From contig CP025734.1 in the NCBI GenBank assembly GCA_004011035.1, positions 2,502,001 through 2,566,000 of the forward strand: DNA of 64,000 nucleotides, written 5' to 3'. Made by a program: the position numbers and the translations under genes. This stretch comes from Bdellovibrio sp. qaytius. GTDB taxonomy: Bacteria > Bdellovibrionota > Bdellovibrionia > Bdellovibrionales > Bdellovibrionaceae. The notes below the pieces were generated by a model. It saw only the letters and a list, made by a program, of their open reading frames with translations. It had not been told where the DNA came from and did not search any database. Within the stretch, counting starts at the first letter, position 1. Each line of letters begins with the position of its first letter. Below are positions 15,868 to 25,195 of the stretch, piece after piece.

Positions 15868-17433
15868 ATGATATTACACATGCGCTTAAGTTTAATGCTT
15901 ATCTGTTTAACTCTCTTCGCCCCGGCAATGAGCTTTGCCGCGCCAAAGAACATCTGTACCGCGACATTAAACTCAAACGAAGAAGCCGAACTTTTCAAGA
16001 AGCATTTAAACCCTGCTGATTGGAACTTTATTGAACTGACTGATAATGCTTTAAATAAAGATGATAACCAATGGTTACAAAAATCTTGCGAGAAAAAAAT
16101 CAAGTGCGACATCTTAGTTGTATCAGGCCATTTTGGTGGAACCTTCTTTGGCAAATCCCCGTTTCGCCTATCTGTTGATGATCTAGAAACGGCCTCATGC
16201 AACACAAACTGCAATGGCATTATTTACCAACCTAAAGAAGTTTTTTTATTTGGGTGTAATACTTTAGCGTCTAAAGATAAAGACCGTCGTACGCCTGAAG
16301 AATACATGCGCGTATTACTTGAAGATGGTTTTTCACAAGCGCAAGCCAGTCAGATCGTGTCTTTCAGATACAGCGGTTTTGGCGATTCATTTAAAACTAA
16401 AATGACACAAATCTTTGCGAAGACTCCACGTATTTATGGATTTTCTTCAATTGGCCCTGCCGGCAATACAGTTGAACCGTATTTAGATAAATATTTATCC
16501 TCTACAAAAGCTGAATATGCACAGTTTGATAAATACACTGCGAAGCAATCGACTAAACCTAATACTAAATTTCTTGAAGCTTTAAAAAAGACAAGTGTTG
16601 ATCAAGCTGTTGGTGGTTTACTTAACATGAAACGTGTTGAAGAAAAACCTTACTGCTATATTCGCAGCCCAAAAATTACAAACGTTGATAAAATTAAATA
16701 CGTCGAAAAGCTTTTAAGCCAAGGCGACGGTATTAAAATTTTATCGCACATTCAAAATTTCATCCACACTCTTAAAGCCGACCCTACGGCCTTAACAGCG
16801 GCTGAAAAAACAGCGTTAGAAAGTATTCGTCATAATGATAAAATTAAAAATGACCTGATGACGTTATTAAACTTAGATGGCGCGGTTTATATTCCGTTAA
16901 AAACAAATGTGATCAATGCGCTTCGTGATTTAGAAGTTATATCACAAGAAGCCGCTGTTGAAGGTATGAATCGTATTCTGCAATTAGATAAACCGTTCAC
17001 CGAAGAAAAACAAAATTACCTTTGTTCATCACACTTATCTGCCAATATTACGGTTGATATGATTCCTGCAGCTCGTTTTCACGAATCGGCTTTTGTGATC
17101 GTCTTAACATGTCTTACACCGAATGATTCTAGAATCACTGAAAAATTATTACCTAATTTAGACCCCAGCGAAACTGACATGTTTTTAAAAGCGAATACCA
17201 TTTATGCATTTCAAAGATTGCAATCGCAAGATCCAAGACATCATTTAGCAATAGCCAAAGTGGCTTTGACTCCGAATTTACCGATGTATGTGCGCTTTTC
17301 AATTAGCTATGTATTAAGCCAATTAAAATCTAAGAATCCTGAAATTCCAGGTATCATTTCGAAAGCTCTGCAAGGCGAAGATAACGAAGCTATCATTCGC
17401 CAATACAGCCAAGCTTTATCAAACTTTAATTAG
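15868..17433 (+). CDS. Secreted protein with possible caspase-like dyad and helical repeats
   Basis: About 521 aa with a signal peptide (MRLSLMLICLTLFAPAMSFA; ATG at 15868 or 15880, a GTG at 15838 also being in frame). Residues about 80-215 show the order beta strand-His88 in VSGHFGG, then 42 residues later Cys130 in VFLFGCNTLAS, followed by IYGFSSIGPAG. Hydrophobic strand plus GH, then strand plus Cys, is the layout of clan CD (caspase/CHAT/gingipain) peptidases. The C-terminal half (about 290-520) is helical, with repeated 30-35-residue units resembling HEAT repeats. Assignment to clan CD is inference from two motifs; it may instead be a non-enzymatic relative. Confidence 0.6.
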   Translation: MILHMRLSLMLICLTLFAPAMSFAAPKNICTATLNSNEEAELFKKHLNPADWNFIELTDNALNKDDNQWLQKSCEKKIKCDILVVSGHFGGTFFGKSPFRLSVDDLETASCNTNCNGIIYQPKEVFLFGCNTLASKDKDRRTPEEYMRVLLEDGFSQAQASQIVSFRYSGFGDSFKTKMTQIFAKTPRIYGFSSIGPAGNTVEPYLDKYLSSTKAEYAQFDKYTAKQSTKPNTKFLEALKKTSVDQAVGGLLNMKRVEEKPYCYIRSPKITNVDKIKYVEKLLSQGDGIKILSHIQNFIHTLKADPTALTAAEKTALESIRHNDKIKNDLMTLLNLDGAVYIPLKTNVINALRDLEVISQEAAVEGMNRILQLDKPFTEEKQNYLCSSHLSANITVDMIPAARFHESAFVIVLTCLTPNDSRITEKLLPNLDPSETDMFLKANTIYAFQRLQSQDPRHHLAIAKVALTPNLPMYVRFSISYVLSQLKSKNPEIPGIISKALQGEDNEAIIRQYSQALSNFN

Positions 17434-18155
17434 TGCGTTTTTTTGCGGTAGCGCATATTTAAAAGCTCTACGGTAAACGAGAACGCCATCGCAAAGTAAA
17501 TGTAACCTTTAGAAATATGGCCGCCCATACCTTCTGCTGTTAACATCACCCCGATTAATAATAAGAATGATAATGCTAAGATTTTAATTGTTGGATGACG
17601 TTCAACAAATCCACTGATTGAACTTGCAGACATCAACATGATCAACATTGAAATAACCATTGCAACAACCATAATGGCGATTTGATTGGCCATACCCACC
17701 GCTGTAATTACCGAATCTAACGAGAACACGATATCTAACATTAAAATCTGCACCAACATTGACGTGGCGTTGGCATAAACTCTATTCGTCTTGCTGCCAT
17801 CAGCTGTTGGCCCATGGTGCTCACCTTCAACTTTTTGATGAATCTCATATGTCGCTTTCGCCATTAAGAATAATCCCCCGCCTAGCATAATTAAATCGCG
17901 GCCAGAAAAAGATTTATCCATAATTGCAAACAACGGGTCTTTTAAGCCCATGATCCAACTTAACGAGAATAATAATCCAATACGAATAACAAACGCTAAC
18001 AACAAACCCGCATTTCTAAGTTTGGCTTGTTTTTCTGGAGCCACTTTCGCAACCAAGATCGCGATAAAAATAATATTATCGATTCCTAAAACGGTTTCCA
18101 TAGCGGTTAACGTAAATAATGCGATCAATGCTTCAGTTGTTAAAAACTGTTCCAT
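17430..18155 (-). CDS. TerC-family integral membrane protein
   Basis: A 241-aa TerC/Alx-family protein with about seven membrane helices and the conserved acidic residues inside helices: METVLGIDNIIF near the N-terminus and LDIVFSLDSVITAVGM near residue 140. Family members export Mn2+ or act at the Sec translocon; none of this can be separated here. A His-rich cytoplasmic loop (HQKVEGEHHGP) may sense or bind metal. Its last 4 bases overlap the convergent gene before it. Confidence 0.92.
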   Translation of the reverse strand: MEQFLTTEALIALFTLTAMETVLGIDNIIFIAILVAKVAPEKQAKLRNAGLLLAFVIRIGLLFSLSWIMGLKDPLFAIMDKSFSGRDLIMLGGGLFLMAKATYEIHQKVEGEHHGPTADGSKTNRVYANATSMLVQILMLDIVFSLDSVITAVGMANQIAIMVVAMVISMLIMLMSASSISGFVERHPTIKILALSFLLLIGVMLTAEGMGGHISKGYIYFAMAFSFTVELLNMRYRKKTH

Positions 18156-18177
18156 AGTAAGTAGGTTCCTCTATTTT

Positions 18178-18729
18178 TTATTTATTTAATGTTTGGCAGA
18201 AATTTACAAAACCTGTTTGTGCTAATACCAGATTTTGTTTCCAGTCTTTTAATGTGTTCACATCTGATGAATCAGTGATGAATTTAACACTGTGAAATGG
18301 AATTTTAAATGATTCACTCACTTGAGCAAAGGCTAAAGCTTCCATGTCCATGACTTGATATAAATTATTAGCTGATTTTTCGACTTCAACAAAGTCGGCA
18401 GTTCCGCAGATGACTTTTGGCAGATCTGAAATTGTCGTGAGTTTTTTTCTTTGGCGTATAAATGAAATAACATTTCCACGTTGCACTAAACCATCAACTT
18501 CAACCAGGGCTCCAGGTTCGATCGTAAAACTACCCGCTGTGCCTAAATTAATAATGCGATTTGGTTTAAGTGTTAAAGCTAATTCGGTCAATTTAGCTGC
18601 GGCATTGACCATTCCAAGCCCACTGTAATGCACCTGATAGCCATGCTGTTCAAGCACTCCGCCAGACTCTTCACGAAGTGCCATTACGATAAGCACTTGT
18701 TCATTAGGAAATCGACTAAATTGATTCAT
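18178..18729 (-). CDS. Nucleoside phosphorylase-superfamily protein, probable MTA/SAH nucleosidase
   Basis: About 183 aa from the ATG at 18729 (a TTG at 18747 is also in frame). Hallmarks of the PNP/UDP family nucleosidases: MALREES near the N-terminus with the catalytic-type Glu, NLGTAGSF, VMDMEALAFAQV (usual VEMEGAA) and ITDSSD with the catalytic Asp. It is about 40-50 residues shorter than E. coli MtnN. It is divergent from a methylthioadenosine salvage operon, which supports a role in splitting methylthioadenosine or S-adenosylhomocysteine; futalosine hydrolase is an alternative. Confidence 0.72.
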   Translation of the reverse strand: MNQFSRFPNEQVLIVMALREESGGVLEQHGYQVHYSGLGMVNAAAKLTELALTLKPNRIINLGTAGSFTIEPGALVEVDGLVQRGNVISFIRQRKKLTTISDLPKVICGTADFVEVEKSANNLYQVMDMEALAFAQVSESFKIPFHSVKFITDSSDVNTLKDWKQNLVLAQTGFVNFCQTLNK

Positions 18730-18771
18730 CAAAGTTGCCACTGGCAATGATTATCGCTATGAAATGACTGT

Positions 18772-19446
18772 ATGACAAGCCCGAATGAAATCCAAAATCG
18801 TTACCATCAAGAATGTGCGCATATTCTTGAGATCTGTAAACGCCTGCATGCTCGCAATATGCTCTCTGCTGCTGATGGAAACATCAGTTTGCGTGTCGAG
18901 CCAAACGTGATTTTATTTACACCCTCTGGCATCGCCAAAGCTTTCATGAAAATCACAGATATGGCGGCTGTTACGTTAGATAACCAAATTATTTGCGGTA
19001 ATCCTTCGTCAGAGCGCTTAATGCACTTAGAAGTTTTTCGCCAATGCCCCGAAGCCAAAGCCGTGGTTCATGCGCACCCAACTACGGCGATTGCATGGTC
19101 GATCGCACAACCGCACTTAAAAAAATTACCTTCAGATTGTTTATCAGAAGTGATTCTAGCAACTGGTGATATTCCGTTTGCAGATTACGCTCGCCCGGGC
19201 ACACAAGCCATGGGAGACGTTTTAAAACCTTACCTTCCACAACACCGCGCTTTAATTTTAAAACGTCATGGGGCCATCACCTGGGGCCTAGATTTAGAAG
19301 AAGCTTACCGCGGTATGGAGCGCATTGAAAATTCGGCGCAAATTTTAGCGCAAGCTAAAGCTTTAGGTGGATTAAATCCACTTCCGCCAGAAGAAGTCTC
19401 ATATCTTTATGAATTAAGAAAAAAAATCGGAAATATTTTATTATGA
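18772..19446 (+). CDS. Class II aldolase/adducin family: methylthioribulose-1-P aldolase or dehydratase
   Basis: A 224-aa zinc-dependent class II aldolase-fold enzyme: phosphate loop DGNIS (about 35-39), PSSER with Glu81, zinc ligands His100 and His102 in VVHAHP and His166 in LKRHGAITWG. Directly upstream of mtnA, overlapping by 4 bases, so its substrate is almost certainly 5-methylthioribulose-1-phosphate. It could be MtnB (dehydratase of the Met salvage pathway) or the Ald2-type aldolase of the DHAP shunt giving DHAP and 2-methylthioacetaldehyde. The fucA-like PSSE block and absence of mtnC/D/E nearby favour the shunt (inference). Confidence 0.8.
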   Translation: MTSPNEIQNRYHQECAHILEICKRLHARNMLSAADGNISLRVEPNVILFTPSGIAKAFMKITDMAAVTLDNQIICGNPSSERLMHLEVFRQCPEAKAVVHAHPTTAIAWSIAQPHLKKLPSDCLSEVILATGDIPFADYARPGTQAMGDVLKPYLPQHRALILKRHGAITWGLDLEEAYRGMERIENSAQILAQAKALGGLNPLPPEEVSYLYELRKKIGNILL

Positions 19447-20441
19447 TTTCTTGTAACTCTTTAGCTTTAAAATTTTCAGAAACAAAATTTGAAATTCTTG
19501 ATCAGACTTTGCTTCCGCATCAAGAAAAATGGATCGTTATCGAATCAACAGAACAAATGATCGAAGCGATTAAAATGTTACGCGTTCGTGGCGCGCCTCT
19601 AATTGGAGTCGCAGCAGCGTTACAAGTAGCGCAAGCGGCACTTCAAGGTTTTACAAAAACTGAATTATTAAAAAAAGCTCAAGATCTTTATGAAGCCCGC
19701 CCCACAGCCGTTAATTTAATGAACTGTATCGACCGCATGAAAACCGTTATCGAATCAGGTGCTGATAAAAATCAGATTTTAAAAGCTGCTGTTGAAATTT
19801 TTGAAGAAGACGTCAAACTTTGCGATCGTATCGCAAGTCACGGCGCTGACTTAATCAAAGACGGCGATCAAATTTTGACTCACTGTAATACCGGAGGCCT
19901 TGCCACTGTGGGTGTTGGTACTGCGTTAGGCGTAATTTTAAAAGCGCATCAACAAGGTAAAAAAATTCACGTGTGGGTTGACGAAACTCGTCCGTTAACA
20001 CAAGGCGGACGCTTAACAACCTGGGAATTACACAAACACAAAATTCCATTCACATTGATCGCAGATAATATGGCCGCTCATTTAATGAGTTTAGGTAAAA
20101 TTAATAAAGCGTTCGTTGGTTCTGATCGCATCGCACAGAACGGCGATTTCGCCAATAAAATCGGAACTTATTCAGTGGCTGTGAACTGCAAGTTTCACAA
20201 CATTCCTTTTTACGTAGCTGCACCGTTTACAACGGTTGATTTTGACTGCGTATCTGGAAAAGATATTCCGATTGAACAAAGAGCTGCTACAGAAGTTATT
20301 AGCACTTGGGCTTTAAAAGAAGCTAACGTGTACAACCCGTCTTTTGATGTGACTCCGGCCGCCTTAACTACAGGTTGGATCATGGACACTGGCGTTTTCA
20401 CGCAAAAAGATATCGAACAAGGCATTTTTAAAAGGAGATAA
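19443..20441 (+). CDS. mtnA: S-methyl-5-thioribose-1-phosphate isomerase
   Basis: A 332-aa isomerase converting methylthioribose-1-phosphate to methylthioribulose-1-phosphate. Family signatures are clear: RVRGAPLIGVAAA (about 48-60), the catalytic Cys148 in HCNTGGLATVGVGTALG, DETRPLTQGGRLT, and catalytic Asp228 in VGSDRIAQNGDFANKIGT, which separates it from eIF2B-type relatives. Starts inside the aldolase stop (ATGA overlap) and is followed after 1 base by mtnP, so translation of the three is coupled. Confidence 0.95.
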   Translation: MISCNSLALKFSETKFEILDQTLLPHQEKWIVIESTEQMIEAIKMLRVRGAPLIGVAAALQVAQAALQGFTKTELLKKAQDLYEARPTAVNLMNCIDRMKTVIESGADKNQILKAAVEIFEEDVKLCDRIASHGADLIKDGDQILTHCNTGGLATVGVGTALGVILKAHQQGKKIHVWVDETRPLTQGGRLTTWELHKHKIPFTLIADNMAAHLMSLGKINKAFVGSDRIAQNGDFANKIGTYSVAVNCKFHNIPFYVAAPFTTVDFDCVSGKDIPIEQRAATEVISTWALKEANVYNPSFDVTPAALTTGWIMDTGVFTQKDIEQGIFKRR

Positions 20442-20442
20442 T

Positions 20443-21285
20443 ATGATCGCAGTTATTGGCGGATCAGGTTTTGAAAAATTTGACGAATTCACAACGGTAG
20501 AAAAAATTTCGATTGAAACTCCCTTTGGCCCACATTCTTCGGGTTTGAAAAAAGTGAGAGTTGAAAACACTGAGTTTTTATTTTTATCACGTCATGGTGA
20601 ACACCATGAATTACTTCCATCAGAAATTAATTACCGCGCGAATATCTACGCGTTTAAAAAATTAGGCGCATCAGCTATTGTTTCTTTCAGCGCTGTGGGC
20701 TCATTACAAAAAGATTTAGCCCCAGGTGATATGGTTGTCCCGTTCCAATACATTGATCGCACCAAAGCCCGTGTTCATACGTTCTTAGGCGGTGGTTTAA
20801 TTGGTCATGTGTCTTTAGCAAAACCAATTTGTGAAACGATGGCAAAACGTTTACAAGAATTAGTAAAACCGTTAAGTCACACGTCTTTCTTTGGCCAAAC
20901 TTATGTTTGTATCGAAGGCCCTTATTTTTCTACTAAAGCTGAATCACACACATACCGCCAAATGGGCGCAAATATCATTGGTATGTCAAACTTTCCTGAG
21001 TACGCATTAGCGCGTGAAGCGGGTCTTCCGTATTTACCATGCTGTTTTGTGACTGATTATGATTGTTGGGATGATTCAATTCCACACGTCACAGTTGAAG
21101 AAGTTATTAAGGTGATGAAAAACAATAACGCAAAAGCGTTTAACGTTTTAAAAACAATCTTAAAAGCTGGCGACATGGCTGAGGGCAGTTACGCTTATGA
21201 TGGCGGTCTTAAAACAGGATTATTCATGCCTAAAGAAGCTATCCCTAAAGATAAACTTTCTTGGGTGAATGTTTTATTAAACTAA
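20443..21285 (+). CDS. mtnP: S-methyl-5'-thioadenosine phosphorylase
   Basis: A 280-aa phosphorylase releasing adenine and methylthioribose-1-phosphate, the substrate of MtnA. Family features: IGGSGF at the N-terminus, SRHGEHHELLPSEINYRANIYA split around residues 46-68, SFSAVGSL, VPFQYIDRT, CIEGPYFSTKAES and FVTDYDCW. AAAGGAGA lies immediately upstream. Purine-binding MSN...E replaces the more common MTT...E, still within family variation. Third gene of the aldolase-mtnA-mtnP operon; the last 9 bases overlap a convergent gene. Confidence 0.93.
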   Translation: MIAVIGGSGFEKFDEFTTVEKISIETPFGPHSSGLKKVRVENTEFLFLSRHGEHHELLPSEINYRANIYAFKKLGASAIVSFSAVGSLQKDLAPGDMVVPFQYIDRTKARVHTFLGGGLIGHVSLAKPICETMAKRLQELVKPLSHTSFFGQTYVCIEGPYFSTKAESHTYRQMGANIIGMSNFPEYALAREAGLPYLPCCFVTDYDCWDDSIPHVTVEEVIKVMKNNNAKAFNVLKTILKAGDMAEGSYAYDGGLKTGLFMPKEAIPKDKLSWVNVLLN

Positions 21286-21969
21286 ATTTTTAACTGAGTA
21301 ATGATTCACTAAATCATCAACGATACTGTTGATGCGTGATTTATGACTTTTTTGTAATTGCGTGAACTCTAACCCCAGCACGGTTGTGCCGTTAGGTTTG
21401 CGCATCACAAAGCGCACGATCGCATCACAAACAACATCAGCACGTTTAAAGATTTGATACTGAATACGAATCTGATCACCTTTATTAATACTAATACTTA
21501 ATTTCGGAACCTCAAAACGACAGCCCGAATAACTAATATCAGTGACACGTGCAGGATTTTTAATTTTAAGTTCAATCGACCAAACTGCAGCCGCTTGGTT
21601 CCATTTTTCAGGAATATTATAACGAGGCTCTTTACGACGACGTAGTTGAACGATCTTGGCACTTTGATCAAAGCAAATTTGGTCATCAACAACTTCTAAA
21701 GTTGTTTTGATAAAATACACTTCAGTTCCGATAAAGAATTTAATCGAAGTTAAACCTACAAATGTCGCTAGTTTTTCTACAGCTGGTGTTTCTAAAAATA
21801 TTTTCTTATCAGCAAAAAAACCAATTTTTGCTGTAACAGCTGAAGGATCTGTTTCATTTTTCAAAATCAGATCTGAATTCAGGGTAAAACAATTATGTAG
21901 CGCAAGAAAAGCATCCTTTTCTTCGAGCTCAATTAAAAATTCACCTGGTTTTGCTGTGTTTGCCGACAT
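21277..21969 (-). CDS. PilZ-domain (c-di-GMP binding) protein
   Basis: A 230-aa cytoplasmic protein with a YcgR-like N-terminal part and a C-terminal PilZ domain (about 108-225). The c-di-GMP motifs are intact: R112-x3-R116 in RRRKEPR and D144-x-S146-x2-G149 in DISYSG. Family members change motility, adhesion or exopolysaccharide in response to c-di-GMP. No partner gene is adjacent. The 3' end overlaps mtnP on the other strand by 9 bases. Confidence 0.85.
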   Translation of the reverse strand: MSANTAKPGEFLIELEEKDAFLALHNCFTLNSDLILKNETDPSAVTAKIGFFADKKIFLETPAVEKLATFVGLTSIKFFIGTEVYFIKTTLEVVDDQICFDQSAKIVQLRRRKEPRYNIPEKWNQAAAVWSIELKIKNPARVTDISYSGCRFEVPKLSISINKGDQIRIQYQIFKRADVVCDAIVRFVMRKPNGTTVLGLEFTQLQKSHKSRINSIVDDLVNHYSVKNLV

Positions 21970-22023
21970 TATCTATCTATTTAACCAATATTTAGAGGTT
22001 TTAACAACGTGACTATAACGAGC

Positions 22024-23031
22024 CTATATAGACTTAGACTTTGGTGTATACGCAGTGCTTTCAATAGCTAACAAGACCTGATGAAGATAAGCGTCTAACC
22101 AACGACGGCCGTACTGAGTGGTGTTATGTTTCGAAATATATCCCATGTGCCCACCATGATCGATAAAGGTTCTATGAGTCATCGTGTTCCAACTAGCCTT
22201 TTGATAATCTGCAAAAGCAATAAATGGGTCATCTTTGCTGGTTAAAACAAAAGTCGGCACAGATATTTTATCGAGATACTTAAATGTACTGCACTGAGCG
22301 TAATAATCTGAAGCGTCGACAAAACCTGATTTTATCGAGGTAAACATATCATCAATCAACCTCGTGTTCGATACGATCGGCAAATTAAAATCGGGTTCAA
22401 ACTTTTGAATCAATTTGCGCAGCATAAAATAAAATCGCAAATCGTAAATGCGCGAAAACCCTTTAATTAAATGATCACTCGCCGTTTGTAAATTAATTGG
22501 CGCATTTACAACAACCGCATAATCTGGCAAATATTGGCCATAACGCCCAGTCACTAAATTCAAAACCACACTGCCACTTAACGAAAAGCCGATAAAAATC
22601 TGCTTCATTTCCGGAAAAATCGCGCGCAGTTTTAAACTCACTTCAGAAGCATCTTCACCGCGCCCTGAATGATAAGGTTTTTTCGCTAAGCCTTCGGCTA
22701 AGCCCGCACCACGATGATCAACCGTCACCACTGAATAACCTAAATCAAAAGCTAATACGGCTGAACGCTGAATATAATCAGATGTGTGATCACCAGCTAA
22801 GCCATGAAACAAAGTCACAACCGTATTTTTTTTATTGGCCGATTTATTTTCATAAATTTTAAGACTCATCTGATCACCATCAGGCAGAGTTAAAAACATC
22901 TGCCTACCGGTTTCAGTAAAATCTTTAGATTTGATCACATGACCTAGAATGGTTTGTGAATGTGCCGTTTCTATTTTCAGAATCGGCACAAAAGGAGGTA
23001 AATCTAATTGAATAGATTCAAGATTTACCAA
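22024..23031 (-). CDS. YheT-like alpha/beta hydrolase
   Basis: A 335-aa hydrolase of the YheT/EMB8 group: FHGLAGDHTSDYIQ oxyanion region (about 75-88), DHRGAG, nucleophile Ser150 in GFSLSG (usual GFSLGG, so the base motif is GxSxS), Asp in TSKDDPFI, and His in DHGGHMGYI. Members are uncharacterised esterases or lipases. The start codon is TTG, 7 bases inside the end of the M13 peptidase gene, with no good ribosome site, so translation may depend on coupling. Confidence 0.82.
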   Translation of the reverse strand: MVNLESIQLDLPPFVPILKIETAHSQTILGHVIKSKDFTETGRQMFLTLPDGDQMSLKIYENKSANKKNTVVTLFHGLAGDHTSDYIQRSAVLAFDLGYSVVTVDHRGAGLAEGLAKKPYHSGRGEDASEVSLKLRAIFPEMKQIFIGFSLSGSVVLNLVTGRYGQYLPDYAVVVNAPINLQTASDHLIKGFSRIYDLRFYFMLRKLIQKFEPDFNLPIVSNTRLIDDMFTSIKSGFVDASDYYAQCSTFKYLDKISVPTFVLTSKDDPFIAFADYQKASWNTMTHRTFIDHGGHMGYISKHNTTQYGRRWLDAYLHQVLLAIESTAYTPKSKSI

Positions 23032-25055
23032 ATTTGAATTCTATCTTTTTCATTTAAGAATAATTTATTATTTTCTTTACAAGAAAACGCTTCAGCAAAA
23101 CCTGGTTGGTGTTTTACTTGTTCATTGATGCGCGCATAACCAAGGCTATGTGGATCAGTTTTAAGTAACATCTCTTTCATTTTATCACGAGCCACACCAC
23201 ACCATAAGCGGCCAAAAGCTACGAAGAATTTCTTTTTATCTTCTACCGAGCCTACACCTTTTGGAAACGCCGCTTTATAAGCGAAAGTTAAACCCACTAA
23301 GTCAGCTGTATTTTCGCCTAAAGTTAATTCACCGTTATGGCCAATTTTATTAAACTGCTCAACCATGCGTTGACCACGTTCTTTAAAAGTATTCACATCA
23401 GCATCAGTCATCCATTGTTTTAAACGACCTTTATCATCAAACTTAGAACCTTCGTCATCAATCGCATGACCAAGTTCATGAGCTACAACCGCGCCCACAG
23501 CTCCTAAGTTTTCAATCACGTCACCTTCTGGAACAAAAAATGGATATTGTAAAATACCAATCGGCATAACGAATTTATTTTTATCTGCCGAATAGTAAGC
23601 ATTAACTGTTAATGGCCCCATTCCCCAAGCGTCTTGATTTACGCCTTCTTTAAATCTTTTTAAATTTTTAGCATGACCTTGAAGCGCTAAAAGTTTGCCA
23701 TTGTAGTAAGGCTTGTCTTCAGAGTATTTTTGAATGGCTTTAAAATCCCACTCTTTATCAGTGTATGGTTGAATCAACTGTAATTTAGCACGTTCGATTT
23801 TTGCAATCGCGCCTTTTTTACCTTGAGCCGATAACCATGAATTAGCTTTCAAACCATCAATGATCGATTTACGAACGCCTTCAGCCACAGTTCTCATTTT
23901 TTCTTTAGGAAAATGTGGAAACAAACGCGGTAGCATTTCTAAATCTAACTCACGATTAAACGAACCCATGACAGATGTCGTGCAACGCTCTTGACGATCC
24001 GGACGCGACGGAGCACCACCTAAAAATTTATGGCTAAATTCCATACGTTTTTTAAATAATTCAGGGTACGCATCATCCATGTATCCACGAGCTGAACGAA
24101 AGAAATACATGTCTTTTAAAACTTGTAAGTTTTCATTTTTAAGTTCTTTTTGCATGAACTCAAAACTCTCAGGAATAAAATCGCGAATTAAAGTTTTTTT
24201 CGGGATATTTTTACTGATAAAATCATCTAAGCCAATCGCCGATGTGCGTTTTAAAAATTCTTCGCGTGTGACGTAACGTGGCTCTGTCCAACGTTTACGA
24301 AATTCAGCTGGCATTGGGTAAGTGGCTTTAAAACGAGTTTCAAAATCAATCATCGCTTGCGCGCGTTTTTTGAATTCATCTTTGTTACCTTCTGGGTAAA
24401 CTGCCATGAAAAACTCAGTCACTAAATCACGGTAAGCCGTCATTAATTCTTTGTTATCGTAATAGCTGTGCTCTGGTAAAAACATAACGTTTAAATCAAA
24501 CATTAAGTCGTAGATTTTTGGATCATCAATATTTGGTCCTAAATCGTAACCTACGAAGCCCCATTTTTCGTTTAACATATTTTCTTTGTTAAACTTAATG
24601 TAGTCCTCAATTGATTTCAGTTTATCTAAATCAGTACGTAAACCAGCAACTAATTCTTTTTCTTCAGCGGCCGAGCTCGCCTCATTCATACAAGCCATAT
24701 AATACTGTTTCATTTGTAATGAACGCGGGCTTAATTTTTTCTCGTCATTAATATTTTTGAAAAAAGTTTTCTTCTTTTCTAATAAGCGCTCGTCTGAATC
24801 TTCAAAGGCAAAATAGTGGGCACTTCTATCTTCTCTGAGCTTAAATGACGCTTCTACGTTACTGCAAACGTACTTATGAAAATCATCACAAGGATTTGCT
24901 TTGTCATTGAGCGGATATTCACGCTTTTCAGGTATTTCTGAAGATGGAACAACATCTTTTGCGTGTTCATTTGTGTTTGCGGCATAAGCGATAGGAATAA
25001 TGGTTAAAGCCGATAAAATAACACCAATTCCAATAGTCGAAGACTTAATCTTCAT
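23025..25055 (-). CDS. M13-family (neprilysin/PepO-like) zinc metallopeptidase, exported
   Basis: A 676-aa exported peptidase. Signal peptide at the N-terminus (MKIKSSTIGIGVILSALTII...AYA). An N-terminal M13 domain with CDDFHKYVCSN precedes the catalytic domain: zinc site HELGH at 526-530 with third ligand Glu581 in GENTADLVGL, and the C-terminal W-cgv block (RLWCGVARD). The longer reading from 25130 adds 25 residues without a ribosome site; the ATG at 25055 follows GGAGGG and begins a signal sequence. Likely degrades peptides in the periplasm or outside. Confidence 0.94.
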   Translation of the reverse strand: MKIKSSTIGIGVILSALTIIPIAYAANTNEHAKDVVPSSEIPEKREYPLNDKANPCDDFHKYVCSNVEASFKLREDRSAHYFAFEDSDERLLEKKKTFFKNINDEKKLSPRSLQMKQYYMACMNEASSAAEEKELVAGLRTDLDKLKSIEDYIKFNKENMLNEKWGFVGYDLGPNIDDPKIYDLMFDLNVMFLPEHSYYDNKELMTAYRDLVTEFFMAVYPEGNKDEFKKRAQAMIDFETRFKATYPMPAEFRKRWTEPRYVTREEFLKRTSAIGLDDFISKNIPKKTLIRDFIPESFEFMQKELKNENLQVLKDMYFFRSARGYMDDAYPELFKKRMEFSHKFLGGAPSRPDRQERCTTSVMGSFNRELDLEMLPRLFPHFPKEKMRTVAEGVRKSIIDGLKANSWLSAQGKKGAIAKIERAKLQLIQPYTDKEWDFKAIQKYSEDKPYYNGKLLALQGHAKNLKRFKEGVNQDAWGMGPLTVNAYYSADKNKFVMPIGILQYPFFVPEGDVIENLGAVGAVVAHELGHAIDDEGSKFDDKGRLKQWMTDADVNTFKERGQRMVEQFNKIGHNGELTLGENTADLVGLTFAYKAAFPKGVGSVEDKKKFFVAFGRLWCGVARDKMKEMLLKTDPHSLGYARINEQVKHQPGFAEAFSCKENNKLFLNEKDRIQIW

Positions 25056-25195
25056 GAAACCCTCCGTGGTCCAATGTGAAGTGTTTATTTTGACAGGGTT
25101 TACCTCTTGCGTGAAGCTTTTTTTCCACATCGTGACAGGAGTCCAAATCTAGGGGCATAATATCATTTATTGTTTCACTCTAGCTGGAGGCTATT

